From the NCBI GenBank assembly GCA_046545795.1, contig JBKGZD010000020.1, positions 1 to 25,289 on the forward strand: a stretch of DNA of 25,289 nucleotides, written 5' to 3'. Shown one piece after another: positions 16,901-24,848 of this stretch (within the stretch, counting starts at the first letter, position 1; every line of letters begins with the position of its first letter). The stretch is from JAGXLC01 sp046545795. Lineage in GTDB: Bacteria; Bacteroidota; Bacteroidia; Bacteroidales; UBA12077. The notes beneath the pieces are model-generated. The model saw nothing but the letters and a program-made list of their open reading frames with translations. It did no database searches and was not told where the DNA came from. The position numbers and the translations under genes were made by a program.

Positions 16901-18052
16901 TTACCACACTCCGGCGATTTTTTCCCCACAAAACTCGCATTTGTTTGATTGAATATGTTTTTCGGTCAACTGGTAGCCTTTTCTTCCAATGATTTTTTCT
17001 CCGCACTGCGGACAATAAGTATTTGCTGCTTCAGTTCCGGGTACATTGCCTATATAGACATATTTTAATCCGGCATCTAATGCAATCTCTCTTGCTTTCT
17101 CTAGAACAGACACTGGGGTTGGGTGCAGATGCTTCAATTTATGCATTGGTTGGAAACGGCTAAAATGCAGCGGTGTATCAGCAAATCCTTTATCATACAA
17201 CCATTCACTCATTTCCTTTATCATATCCATGTCATCAGTCCACTCCGGTACAACCAGATTCGTTATTTCAAGCCAAACACCCTCCTCCTTCATTACTTTC
17301 AGTGTATTCAATACCTGATCTAATCCACCGGCATTCAGGCGCATATAAATATCATTGCTGAAACTTTTCAAATCAATATTCGCTGCATCAATATATGAAC
17401 ATAGCTCCCTCAATGGCCTTTCTTTAATATATCCCGCAGACACCATAACGTTTTTCAGTCCTTTCTGATGTGCAAGTTTAGCAGAATCAATCATGTATTC
17501 ATAAAAAACGATGGGCTCAGCGTAAGTATATGCTATTGAATTACAGTTTTTCTCAACAACAGTCTCAATCAATTTTTTAGGCATCAGTTCATAATTCCTT
17601 GTATCATATGGGCTTTTCTGTGAAATGTTCCAGTTCTGGCAATTCAGACAAGCTAAATTGCACCCGGCAGTTGAAATAGAAAATATTCTGCTTTCAGGTT
17701 TGAAATGGTACAAAGGTTTCTTTTCTATAGGATCAATATGAACAGAACATGGGTTTCCATATGCAATGGAATATAACTTATTGTCTTTTGTTATCCTTGT
17801 GCGGCAGTCGCCTGTGTCACCTTCCTTTATGGTGCATTCATTAGGACATAGCTGGCATTTAGGGCCTCTTGGGGTAGCTGTAGAGTAAACTGCTTCTTTA
17901 CTCCATTTCCAAAGCTCTTTTTCATCTAACTCGTATACCTCCCCGGTATGAGTACGAGCCAGAATCTTACCCCCGGCAAATCCTAATAAGGTAGAACCTG
18001 TACCGGCTAGCAGGTATTTAATAAAGTCACGTTTTGTGATATTGTTGCCCAT
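16901..18052 (-). CDS. amrS: AmmeMemoRadiSam system radical SAM enzyme, Tat-like leader
   Basis: A 383-residue radical SAM enzyme of the PflA-like group that accompanies MEMO and AMMECR1 proteins. The cluster motif is Cys131-x3-Cys135-x2-Cys138 (CNLACLNCQNW). N-terminal cysteines 66, 69, 73 and 83 (CQLCPNEC, GDTGDC) and C-terminal CxxC pairs (347/350 and 372/375) could hold further metal or Fe-S. The N-terminus, ITKRDFIKYLLAG followed by a hydrophobic Gly-rich run, resembles a Tat leader with Lys-Arg in place of Arg-Arg. This suggests export of the folded enzyme or membrane anchoring. The gene is 58 bases downstream of cysS on the same strand and converges on the spermidine-synthase-like gene. 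The target of the radical chemistry is unknown. Confidence 0.92.
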   Translation of the reverse strand: MGNNITKRDFIKYLLAGTGSTLLGFAGGKILARTHTGEVYELDEKELWKWSKEAVYSTATPRGPKCQLCPNECTIKEGDTGDCRTRITKDNKLYSIAYGNPCSVHIDPIEKKPLYHFKPESRIFSISTAGCNLACLNCQNWNISQKSPYDTRNYELMPKKLIETVVEKNCNSIAYTYAEPIVFYEYMIDSAKLAHQKGLKNVMVSAGYIKERPLRELCSYIDAANIDLKSFSNDIYMRLNAGGLDQVLNTLKVMKEEGVWLEITNLVVPEWTDDMDMIKEMSEWLYDKGFADTPLHFSRFQPMHKLKHLHPTPVSVLEKAREIALDAGLKYVYIGNVPGTEAANTYCPQCGEKIIGRKGYQLTEKHIQSNKCEFCGEKIAGVW

Positions 18053-18110
18053 AACCGATGCTTTTGGTTAAGAACGAAATACTATTGCACCGAATTGTTT
18101 CCTGTAATCT

Positions 18111-19583
18111 TTACTTTTTGAATTCCCACTCAAACCCATCTTTGGTGTCTTTCACAACAATTCCTTTTTCAATTAGCGCATCTCTTATTTTGTCAGCTGT
18201 TTCAAAATCTTTTCTTTTCTTCGCCTCTAAACGAAGGTTTAAAAGTAATTCTATAAGTTCCCCTGTTAGTTGGCTTCCCTCTTCAGTCTTTTCTTCTTTC
18301 TGAATACCAAGGATTTCATATACAAAAGTATTATAAAGATCTTTGAGTTTTTCAAGGTCATTATCAGTTATCTGTGCAGTCCCATTTTTCACTGAATTAA
18401 TTGATCGTACCATATCAAAAATATGAGAAAAAAGTACCGGTGTGTTCAGATCATCATTTAATGCTTCGTAGAACTTTTTTTCAAATATATTAACCTCAAT
18501 ATCAGATTTATCCTCTGTTTTCAGATTTTCTATTGTTTCACCCGCTTTCAGCAGTTTTTCCATGCCTTTCTCTGCAGCCTGAAGTGCTTCATTAGAAAAG
18601 TCGAGCGGACTTCTGTAATGTGCCTGTAGCATAAAAAAACGAATTGTCATCGGACTGTAAGGTTTCTCCAGCAATTTATGCTCACCGGAGAAAAATTCAT
18701 TCAAAGTAATGAAATTGTCCAGTGATTTACCCATCTTTTGTCCCTGGATTGTTATCATATTATTATGCATCCAGTATTTGACTGACTCTTTTCCATTCGC
18801 CGCAGCCGATTGTGCAATTTCACATTCATGGTGCGGGAACAGGAGGTCCATTCCACCACCGTGAATATCAAATTGTTCTCCCAGGTATTTTGTACTCATT
18901 GCGGAACATTCTATGTGCCAACCAGGGAATCCTTCTCCCCATTCACTGGGCCAGCGCATAATATGCTTTGGAGATGCTTTTTTCCACAACGCAAAATCGA
19001 ATGGATTTTTCTTTTCCTGTTGTCCCTCAAGCTCACGTGTATTAGCTCTTAATTCTTCAATATTCCTCCCGGAAAGCTTGCCATAATTATATTCCTGGTT
19101 ATAGCGCTCAACATCAAAATATATCGAACCATTTTTCTCATATGCATACCCTTTTTCTAATATTCTTTTTGCCAACTGCTGTTGTTCTATTATATGGCCT
19201 GTAGCCCTGGGTTCTATATTGGGACGCAGAGCATTCATCTGGTCAAGATTTTGATGATAGCTACGGGTATAATATTCTACAATTTCCATTGGCTCAAGTT
19301 TTTCAACTTTAGCTTTCTTAGCAATTTTGTCTTCCCCTTCATCTGCATCATTTTCCAAATGTCCAACATCCGTAATATTTCTTACATATCTTACTTTATA
19401 TCCTAAATGTTTCAGGTAGCGATAAAGGAGATCGAATGTAACGGCAGGTCTGGCATGTCCAAGATGAGCTTCTCCGTAAACAGTCGGACCGCAAACATAC
19501 AGCCCAACATGTGGTGGATTCAGCGGTTGAAACAACTCTTTTTGCCGGCTTAATGTATTATAAATATGCAATTCCTGGTTCAT
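18111..19583 (-). CDS. cysS: Cysteinyl-tRNA synthetase
   Basis: A 490-residue class I synthetase that charges tRNA-Cys. The HIGH motif is HLGHA (40-44). The KMSKS loop is KMGKS at 283-287 (GQKMGKSLDN). The zinc/cysteine-binding residues are Cys31 (CGPTVYG), Cys226 (HIECSAMS), His251 and Glu255 (FPHHECE). FDIHGGGMDLLFPHHE is unmistakable for the family. The C-terminal DALR helical domain follows, and the protein ends in the usual short tail. I chose the ATG at 19583; an upstream start at 19616 would overlap the promoter element and adds nothing conserved. The radical SAM enzyme gene follows 58 bases downstream and may be read from the same promoter. Confidence 0.98.
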   Translation of the reverse strand: MNQELHIYNTLSRQKELFQPLNPPHVGLYVCGPTVYGEAHLGHARPAVTFDLLYRYLKHLGYKVRYVRNITDVGHLENDADEGEDKIAKKAKVEKLEPMEIVEYYTRSYHQNLDQMNALRPNIEPRATGHIIEQQQLAKRILEKGYAYEKNGSIYFDVERYNQEYNYGKLSGRNIEELRANTRELEGQQEKKNPFDFALWKKASPKHIMRWPSEWGEGFPGWHIECSAMSTKYLGEQFDIHGGGMDLLFPHHECEIAQSAAANGKESVKYWMHNNMITIQGQKMGKSLDNFITLNEFFSGEHKLLEKPYSPMTIRFFMLQAHYRSPLDFSNEALQAAEKGMEKLLKAGETIENLKTEDKSDIEVNIFEKKFYEALNDDLNTPVLFSHIFDMVRSINSVKNGTAQITDNDLEKLKDLYNTFVYEILGIQKEEKTEEGSQLTGELIELLLNLRLEAKKRKDFETADKIRDALIEKGIVVKDTKDGFEWEFKK

Positions 19584-19615
19584 AATTTTTTTTGGTTTTA
19601 AACTAAGTAAGATCA

Positions 19616-19649
19616 CAAAGGTAAAAAGATTTTAACTTACTTACTCAAA
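19616..19649 (-). promoter_or_regulatory. Candidate promoter of cysS
   Basis: Read on the minus strand, TTTG (19646-19649) is followed after 22 bases by TACCTTTG (19616-19623), an exact TAnnTTTG. The spacing is slightly longer than the usual 19-21. Transcription would start near 19609, about 27 bases before the cysS ATG. Confidence 0.42.
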
Positions 19650-19751
19650 GTATCATTAGAAAGAATAAGCCTAACCTGACCTTTTCCTGAAGTCTTTACC
19701 TCCGGGTCAGCGAATAGAAGAAGCTTAAGTAACAGATGACAAGTAATAATT

Positions 19752-19789
19752 TATCAGAAATTTCTATAAGCCTTTTGTATAGTCTGATA
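19752..19789 (-). terminator. Possible hairpin after the deacetylase gene
   Basis: TATCAGA and TCTGATA form a 7-bp outer stem, and CTATA/TATAG form an inner 5-bp stem separated by an AAATT bulge. It lies about 80 bases beyond the deacetylase stop, on the path toward cysS. It is AT-rich without a clear U run, so it is a weak terminator candidate. Confidence 0.25.
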
Positions 19790-19867
19790 GTGGGAATCTA
19801 AGCTGCTTTTTCCTCTCATAATCCATTTTTTTCAGGAATCAGAGACAGGAAAATACTCAATGCAATC

Positions 19868-20482
19868 TTAGCTGCTATCAACAGGTAAAGAAGAAAATTC
19901 ATATCCTCTTTTCTGAAAATAGGTTATCACTTTCGGCAAAACCTCAATTACACGAGGTGCTGCTTGCGGAGTATCGTGGAAAACCACTATAGAGCCAGAC
20001 CGGGTATGTTTAATCACACGTTTAAATATTGTTTCCGGTGTATAGTTTTGTTTGTAATCGTAGCTTATCACATCCCACATAACAAGCTTAAAATGTTTAC
20101 TCAACAATTTTGCCTGCAAGGGACTTATTTTCCCATATGGAGGTCTCATGAGGGAAGAATGAATATATTTGGCCGCTTTATAAGTATCTGCCAGGTATTT
20201 TTCTGTACCAGTTTTCCACCCGTTAAGATGGCCATAAGTATGATTGCCTGTTAAATGGCCTGATTCAAGTATCTTCTTGTACAAAAAAGGATTACGCTCC
20301 ACCTTTTCTCCCAGGCAAAAAAAGGTGGCTTTTGCATTGTATTCATTTAAAATCCTCAGAATTTCCTCTGTCACCCCCTCTCCTGGCCCATCATCAAAAG
20401 TGAGAAAAATCTTCCTGCCTTCCGCCGGGAAATACCAGTATAGCTGTTTCCATATTCTTGCAAACAAGCGATATATATTCAT
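19868..20482 (-). CDS. NodB-type polysaccharide deacetylase (CE4 family)
   Basis: A 204-residue metal-dependent deacetylase. All five CE4 motifs are visible: TFDDGP (28-33; catalytic base Asp30, metal ligand Asp31), HTYGH (81-85; metal ligands His81 and His85), RPPYG (113-117), MWDVISYDY (135-143) and the terminal FHDTP with His169. The N-terminus (IYRLFARIWKQLYWYF) is amphipathic or hydrophobic and may associate with the membrane, but it is not a clean signal peptide. Likely substrates are N-acetylated sugars in peptidoglycan or another surface glycan; sequence alone cannot choose. The gene starts nine bases after the stop of the DUF2723 membrane protein, so the pair is co-transcribed and probably shares a glycan-related role. 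Confidence 0.93.
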   Translation of the reverse strand: MNIYRLFARIWKQLYWYFPAEGRKIFLTFDDGPGEGVTEEILRILNEYNAKATFFCLGEKVERNPFLYKKILESGHLTGNHTYGHLNGWKTGTEKYLADTYKAAKYIHSSLMRPPYGKISPLQAKLLSKHFKLVMWDVISYDYKQNYTPETIFKRVIKHTRSGSIVVFHDTPQAAPRVIEVLPKVITYFQKRGYEFSSLPVDSS

Positions 20483-20491
20483 AGTCTATTC

Positions 20492-23400
20492 TTATCTCAA
20501 CAACTGGATATTATCCTCAAGCATTTCAAGATAATGACTGAACTTTGTCTCAATTTCTTCTTTCAAGGCTGCTTCATCATTTTCTTTGCATAAGTCACTC
20601 AAATTCCTCATTACATACATATTTCGTCTTATATCGTCTGTGAATTGCGGGGCAACTCTCCCTAAACTAACATAATAATACATCTCCTGCTCAATATTCC
20701 TCATCAATGTATTTAATTCCTTCTTTGCTTTTGCGTTTCTGCCTATCTCAAAATAACCACGGATATAGGGTAAAACGGTATATTCATATGCAACTGTCCT
20801 GTTATTTATTTTGCTCAAAGCATAATCCATAACTTTTTCAGCAGAATCCAGCCTTCCTTTTTCTATCAAAGCAACAGACAACTTCCCAAAAATACTGCGG
20901 AAGTTAAGCAGCATATCCCTGTTGTCTTCATTCAAATAGATGTCAGATTCATCAACACCTCCCCACCGAAATTTATTCATTAAGAGATCGTACATCCGGT
21001 TAACGTTAATCTCTTTTTCTGTTCTTTCAGGCTTTGTTTCAAGCGGTATCAAATAATGGGTCAATCCTTCCATAAGCATGTATCCTCCAAGGTTTAAATG
21101 CTTATTGTCACCAACAGTAATTGCAAAATGAACAGGTCTTTTCCATTCATTAGAAGCCAAAAGATCATATACCACCAGGCCGTCTTTCATAAAATAATTC
21201 CTGTTCACCTCCCATCGCATTTCATCCACTATGTCCGGGTAATACTCAGGCTCAATTATTCCCTTATCCGATATGTGCGCTGAATCAATCTTCAACATAA
21301 ATTGACGTGTTGGTATATAGTCTATTTTTTTGTTTCTCTCAAAAGGGGAAGGAATTTTCGTTCTATCATCTTCAGAGGCAACGAAATTTACAACTGATTT
21401 TAGTGAAACAGGACCTTGTATTTGGTCAGATACAGGAACAACATCTCTGCTTCCTCTTCTCATTTGCTTCATTTCGTGAACCATAGGAAAAGGGTCTGAT
21501 TCATAAGCTTTTCTCATCATTTGTTGCACATACCAACCTGCCCTGAGATAGCTGAGATTGGATACCCGCACATCTGTTCGGATACCTTCAACTTCCTGAG
21601 CATACCATAAGGGGAAAGTATCATTATCACCATTGGTAAACAGAATACCATTAGGTCTGCATGAATTCAGATAATTTGCCGCAAAATCTCTTGTTGTGTA
21701 TCTCCCTGAGCGGTCGTGATCATCCCAATTTTCAAATGCCATCAGCCCCGGAACAAATAGCAGTCCAAATATTGCTAATAAAACAGCATATAATGGCTTT
21801 AGTATTTTCTTCAGGGAATAAAAGACTGCTACCACGCTAAAGCCAATCCATATTGAAAAAGCATAAAACGAACCAGCATACGCATAATCTCTTTCTCTTG
21901 GTTGATGGGGAGTTTGATTAAGGTAATATACAATGGCAATACCAGTAAAAATAAACAACATAAGGATAACAAAGAAGTTCTTAGGGTCCTTTTTCGAGTG
22001 GTAAAAGAAGCCCAACAGCCCCAACAAAAAGGGCAACATATAATAAGTGTTCCGTGCAGGATTTTCTTTAAGATTATCTGGCAACAAATGCTGATCGCCA
22101 AGCCTTTTATTATCAAAAGAGGAAATGCCGGTTATCCAGTTTCCATCCCGTACATTACCATGTCCCTGAATATCATTTTGTCTGCCACTGAAGTTCCACA
22201 TAAAATACCTAAAATACATATGTCCCACCTGGTATTTGAAAAAGAAAGCCAAATTACTTCCCACTGAAGGAACAGTTCTCTGCTCCGTTTTCCCCTGGTT
22301 ATTATTCACTCTGAGCTGTTTACCTTTTATATCTACCCATGACTCATAATCTTTAACATGCTGTGATTCATTACTATACATTCTGGGAAACAAGCCAGTA
22401 AATCTTGAATCATATTTAAGTTCTGTTGTATAGTCTACAATTACATATTTCCCATTTTCTTTATCATAGATCGGCTTCCCTTGCTCTCTGTCAGTCACTG
22501 GCGCATTATAGTAATGGCCATAAAAAAGTGGGCGATCTCCGTATTGATCCCGGTTCAGATATCGTATAAGATTAAAAATATTTTCGGGGTTATTTTGATC
22601 CATTGGTGGATTAGCAGAAGACCTTATTAAAATTGTAGCATAAGAGGAATAACCAATCAAAATAACAGCAAATGAAAGAAAAATTGTATTAAGCACATAT
22701 TTTCTCTTTTTATGGGTATAATATATTCCCCAAATTACCAGGCAGGCGAGCAAAAAAATAAAAAAGAAAAGTCCACTATTAAAAGGAAGTCCTGCGGTAT
22801 TTACAAAAAGTAGTTCAACCCTGGAGGCAAGATACGGTACTCCGGGAATTATTCCATACATCACAGCTGCAAGAATAATCAATGAAAGAAGTACTGCTTC
22901 TACAAGGCCTTTGAACGAAGGTTCATACTTTTTAAAATAATATACAAATACTATAGCGGGGATAGCCAAAAGGTTTAAAAGATGTACCCCAATGGAGAGT
23001 CCAAGTAAATAAGCAATAAGAATTATCCAGCGCTGGGATTTCCTTTTATCTGATTCATTTTCCCATTTCAATATTGCCCAAAACACGATGGCTGTAAAAA
23101 GTGATGAAGTCGCATAGACCTCTGCCTCCACTGCGGAAAACCAAAAAGTATCTGAAAAAGTATAAGCAAGAGCACCCACCAGTCCACTCCCAAGAACAGC
23201 AAGTATCTCAGGAAAGTTGAGTTCATCATATTTCTTGTTCATCATCCTTATCACAAGATGAGTAATGCTCCAGAACAAAAACAAGATAGTAAAAGCGCTG
23301 GCTGTAGCGGAAAGCGTATTAACCATTTTCGCTGCGTTCTCAGGTCCTCCTGCAAAAATGGTGAAAAATCTCCCAAGCAACATAAATAAAGGAGCACCAG

Positions 23401-23557
23401 GAGGATGCCCCACTTCAAGCTTATAAGCAGAGGCAATAAACTCTCCGCAATCCCAAAAACTTGCTGTGGGTTCAATCGTCAAAAGATAGACAATCAATGC
23501 AATTAAAAAAACTCCCCAACCGGTGATTATATTCAGAAATTTATAGTTTCGCTGCAT
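20492..23557 (-). CDS. DUF2723 family GT-C-like membrane glycosyltransferase candidate
   Basis: A 1021-residue membrane protein from the ATG at 23557 (the reading from 23602 adds 15 unneeded residues). The first helix (about 12-28) leads to the family signature: ASFWDCGEFIASAYKLEVGH followed by PPGAPLF (residues 32-58), with Asp36 and Glu39 in the expected catalytic loop. A second acidic motif, SAVEAEVYA, is at 141-149. About ten to twelve helices run to residue 605. A soluble C-terminal half of about 410 residues follows, with NGDNDTFPLW (642-651) and, near the end, helical TPR-like stretches. DUF2723 is shared with human TMEM260, reported to be a protein O-mannosyltransferase. That makes lipid-linked sugar transfer to exported proteins a reasonable hypothesis, not proof. 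It is followed nine bases later by a CE4 deacetylase. Confidence 0.88.
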   Translation of the reverse strand: MQRNYKFLNIITGWGVFLIALIVYLLTIEPTASFWDCGEFIASAYKLEVGHPPGAPLFMLLGRFFTIFAGGPENAAKMVNTLSATASAFTILFLFWSITHLVIRMMNKKYDELNFPEILAVLGSGLVGALAYTFSDTFWFSAVEAEVYATSSLFTAIVFWAILKWENESDKRKSQRWIILIAYLLGLSIGVHLLNLLAIPAIVFVYYFKKYEPSFKGLVEAVLLSLIILAAVMYGIIPGVPYLASRVELLFVNTAGLPFNSGLFFFIFLLACLVIWGIYYTHKKRKYVLNTIFLSFAVILIGYSSYATILIRSSANPPMDQNNPENIFNLIRYLNRDQYGDRPLFYGHYYNAPVTDREQGKPIYDKENGKYVIVDYTTELKYDSRFTGLFPRMYSNESQHVKDYESWVDIKGKQLRVNNNQGKTEQRTVPSVGSNLAFFFKYQVGHMYFRYFMWNFSGRQNDIQGHGNVRDGNWITGISSFDNKRLGDQHLLPDNLKENPARNTYYMLPFLLGLLGFFYHSKKDPKNFFVILMLFIFTGIAIVYYLNQTPHQPRERDYAYAGSFYAFSIWIGFSVVAVFYSLKKILKPLYAVLLAIFGLLFVPGLMAFENWDDHDRSGRYTTRDFAANYLNSCRPNGILFTNGDNDTFPLWYAQEVEGIRTDVRVSNLSYLRAGWYVQQMMRKAYESDPFPMVHEMKQMRRGSRDVVPVSDQIQGPVSLKSVVNFVASEDDRTKIPSPFERNKKIDYIPTRQFMLKIDSAHISDKGIIEPEYYPDIVDEMRWEVNRNYFMKDGLVVYDLLASNEWKRPVHFAITVGDNKHLNLGGYMLMEGLTHYLIPLETKPERTEKEINVNRMYDLLMNKFRWGGVDESDIYLNEDNRDMLLNFRSIFGKLSVALIEKGRLDSAEKVMDYALSKINNRTVAYEYTVLPYIRGYFEIGRNAKAKKELNTLMRNIEQEMYYYVSLGRVAPQFTDDIRRNMYVMRNLSDLCKENDEAALKEEIETKFSHYLEMLEDNIQLLR

Positions 23558-23694
23558 AGAAGTTAGTTTTATTGGAGAAAAAATATATTTGTAAGCTATC
23601 AAACGCTCAATAGTATCTTTATTTTTAAAATATGCAGAATACAGGCAACTAAATAAACAATAAATTTTTATCTTTAAAAATTATTCAATTGATT

Positions 23695-24801
23695 ATGCGA
23701 AGTTATTTATTATTCATACTGCTGTATATCCCGTTTCAACTTTTTAGTCAGCATGGCATAACTCAAAGTAGTGCTCATTCCGGTCAATTCAGAGAAGACA
23801 GTTCAAGCTTTTACTTTCGGTTTGACAACACTAATTTTTTTAAAAATAATGAATTTTTTAATGATTATGTAAAAGGATATACATTGATTGGTTGGTATGC
23901 AAATCCTTCATTAAAATGGAAAGTCTCCGAAAAAACTCAGCTTACAGGTGGCATTCACCTTCTAAAGTATTCGGGTAAAGGCAAAATTCAAGATGTAAAA
24001 CCAATATTTCGTGTAGAACAAAACCTCACTGATAGTCTGTGGTTGATTATGGGGAATATATTTCAAAACCAAAATCACTCCCTTATAGACCCACTATACC
24101 ACAACGAAAAAGCTCTGACAGAGCCTGTTGAGACAGGCATCCAGTTTTTAATGGAACACAAAATTATTCACGCAGATATTTGGCTAAACTGGAAAAATTT
24201 CATCTTACAAAATTCCCCCTCTCAAGAAGAATTCGAAGTAGGAGCCCAGTTATCACCAAAAATAATTAGCGGGAGAAAATTATCTGTAGAAATACCAGTG
24301 CAATTTTTAGCAAGGCACAGAGGAGGACAGATAGACATTTCAGGAGAACCCATTCAGTCAGTGATGAATATGGCGCTTGGCTCAAGTTTAAGATTTCACC
24401 CTGAATCAACTATATTGAGCGAATTAAGAGCAGAAAGCTACATGGCACTATACAAAGACATTTCCCAAAAAAAGCAGCTCCCATACGAACAAGGTGCCGG
24501 CAGTTACAGTCGTATATCAGCAACACTTAAAAAATGGGAAGTGGGAATTTCATACTGGAATGCTAAAAGATTTATCCCATTAGCCGGGAACCCCATTTAC
24601 TCAACAGTATCAAGAGAAAATCAACATTTTACACATTCAAGGGAACTTATTACAGGGAAAGTTCAATATAAATATGACTATAAAAATGCTACCCTGTCAT
24701 TTGACCTTAGAACATATGTCGATCCTATACAGCAAAATCTTGACTATAGTTTTGGTTTATACCTGAAAGTATCCCCGGAAATTTTTATTACTAAGTTCTG
24801 A
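23695..24801 (+). CDS. Predicted outer-membrane beta-barrel protein, unknown function
   Basis: A 368-residue protein that I do not recognise by name. The ATG at 23695 opens a signal peptide (MRSYLLFILLYIPF, cleavage near residue 18, FS-QH). The rest alternates hydrophobic and polar residues in short strands separated by turns, such as GYTLIGWYANPSLKWKV, ADIWLNWKNFIL, KLSVEIPVQFLARH and LSFDLRTYVD. The protein ends SFGLYLKVSPEIFITKF with a terminal Phe, as in many BAM-inserted barrels. I infer an outer-membrane barrel of perhaps 14-16 strands. It is divergent from the DUF2723 gene across 137 bases and followed after 47 bases by the convergent guanine deaminase gene. A TTG two codons upstream is possible but less likely. 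Confidence 0.75.
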   Translation: MRSYLLFILLYIPFQLFSQHGITQSSAHSGQFREDSSSFYFRFDNTNFFKNNEFFNDYVKGYTLIGWYANPSLKWKVSEKTQLTGGIHLLKYSGKGKIQDVKPIFRVEQNLTDSLWLIMGNIFQNQNHSLIDPLYHNEKALTEPVETGIQFLMEHKIIHADIWLNWKNFILQNSPSQEEFEVGAQLSPKIISGRKLSVEIPVQFLARHRGGQIDISGEPIQSVMNMALGSSLRFHPESTILSELRAESYMALYKDISQKKQLPYEQGAGSYSRISATLKKWEVGISYWNAKRFIPLAGNPIYSTVSRENQHFTHSRELITGKVQYKYDYKNATLSFDLRTYVDPIQQNLDYSFGLYLKVSPEIFITKF

Positions 24802-24848
24802 CAAACAAAACAAAGCAATTTGCTTGTAAAGAGGAGTTTACAAACCTG

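Noticed and set aside
19584..19867. T-box or other riboswitch upstream of cysS
   Set aside because: A 6-bp CTGACC/GGTCAG inverted repeat (19676-19710) is visible, but it lies upstream of the likely transcription start. No T-box core was found.
23584..23591. TATATTTG as a promoter for the barrel gene
   Set aside because: The -7 match is exact, but no TTTG sits at the right spacing and the element is about 100 bases from the ATG, so it could be chance in AT-rich DNA.
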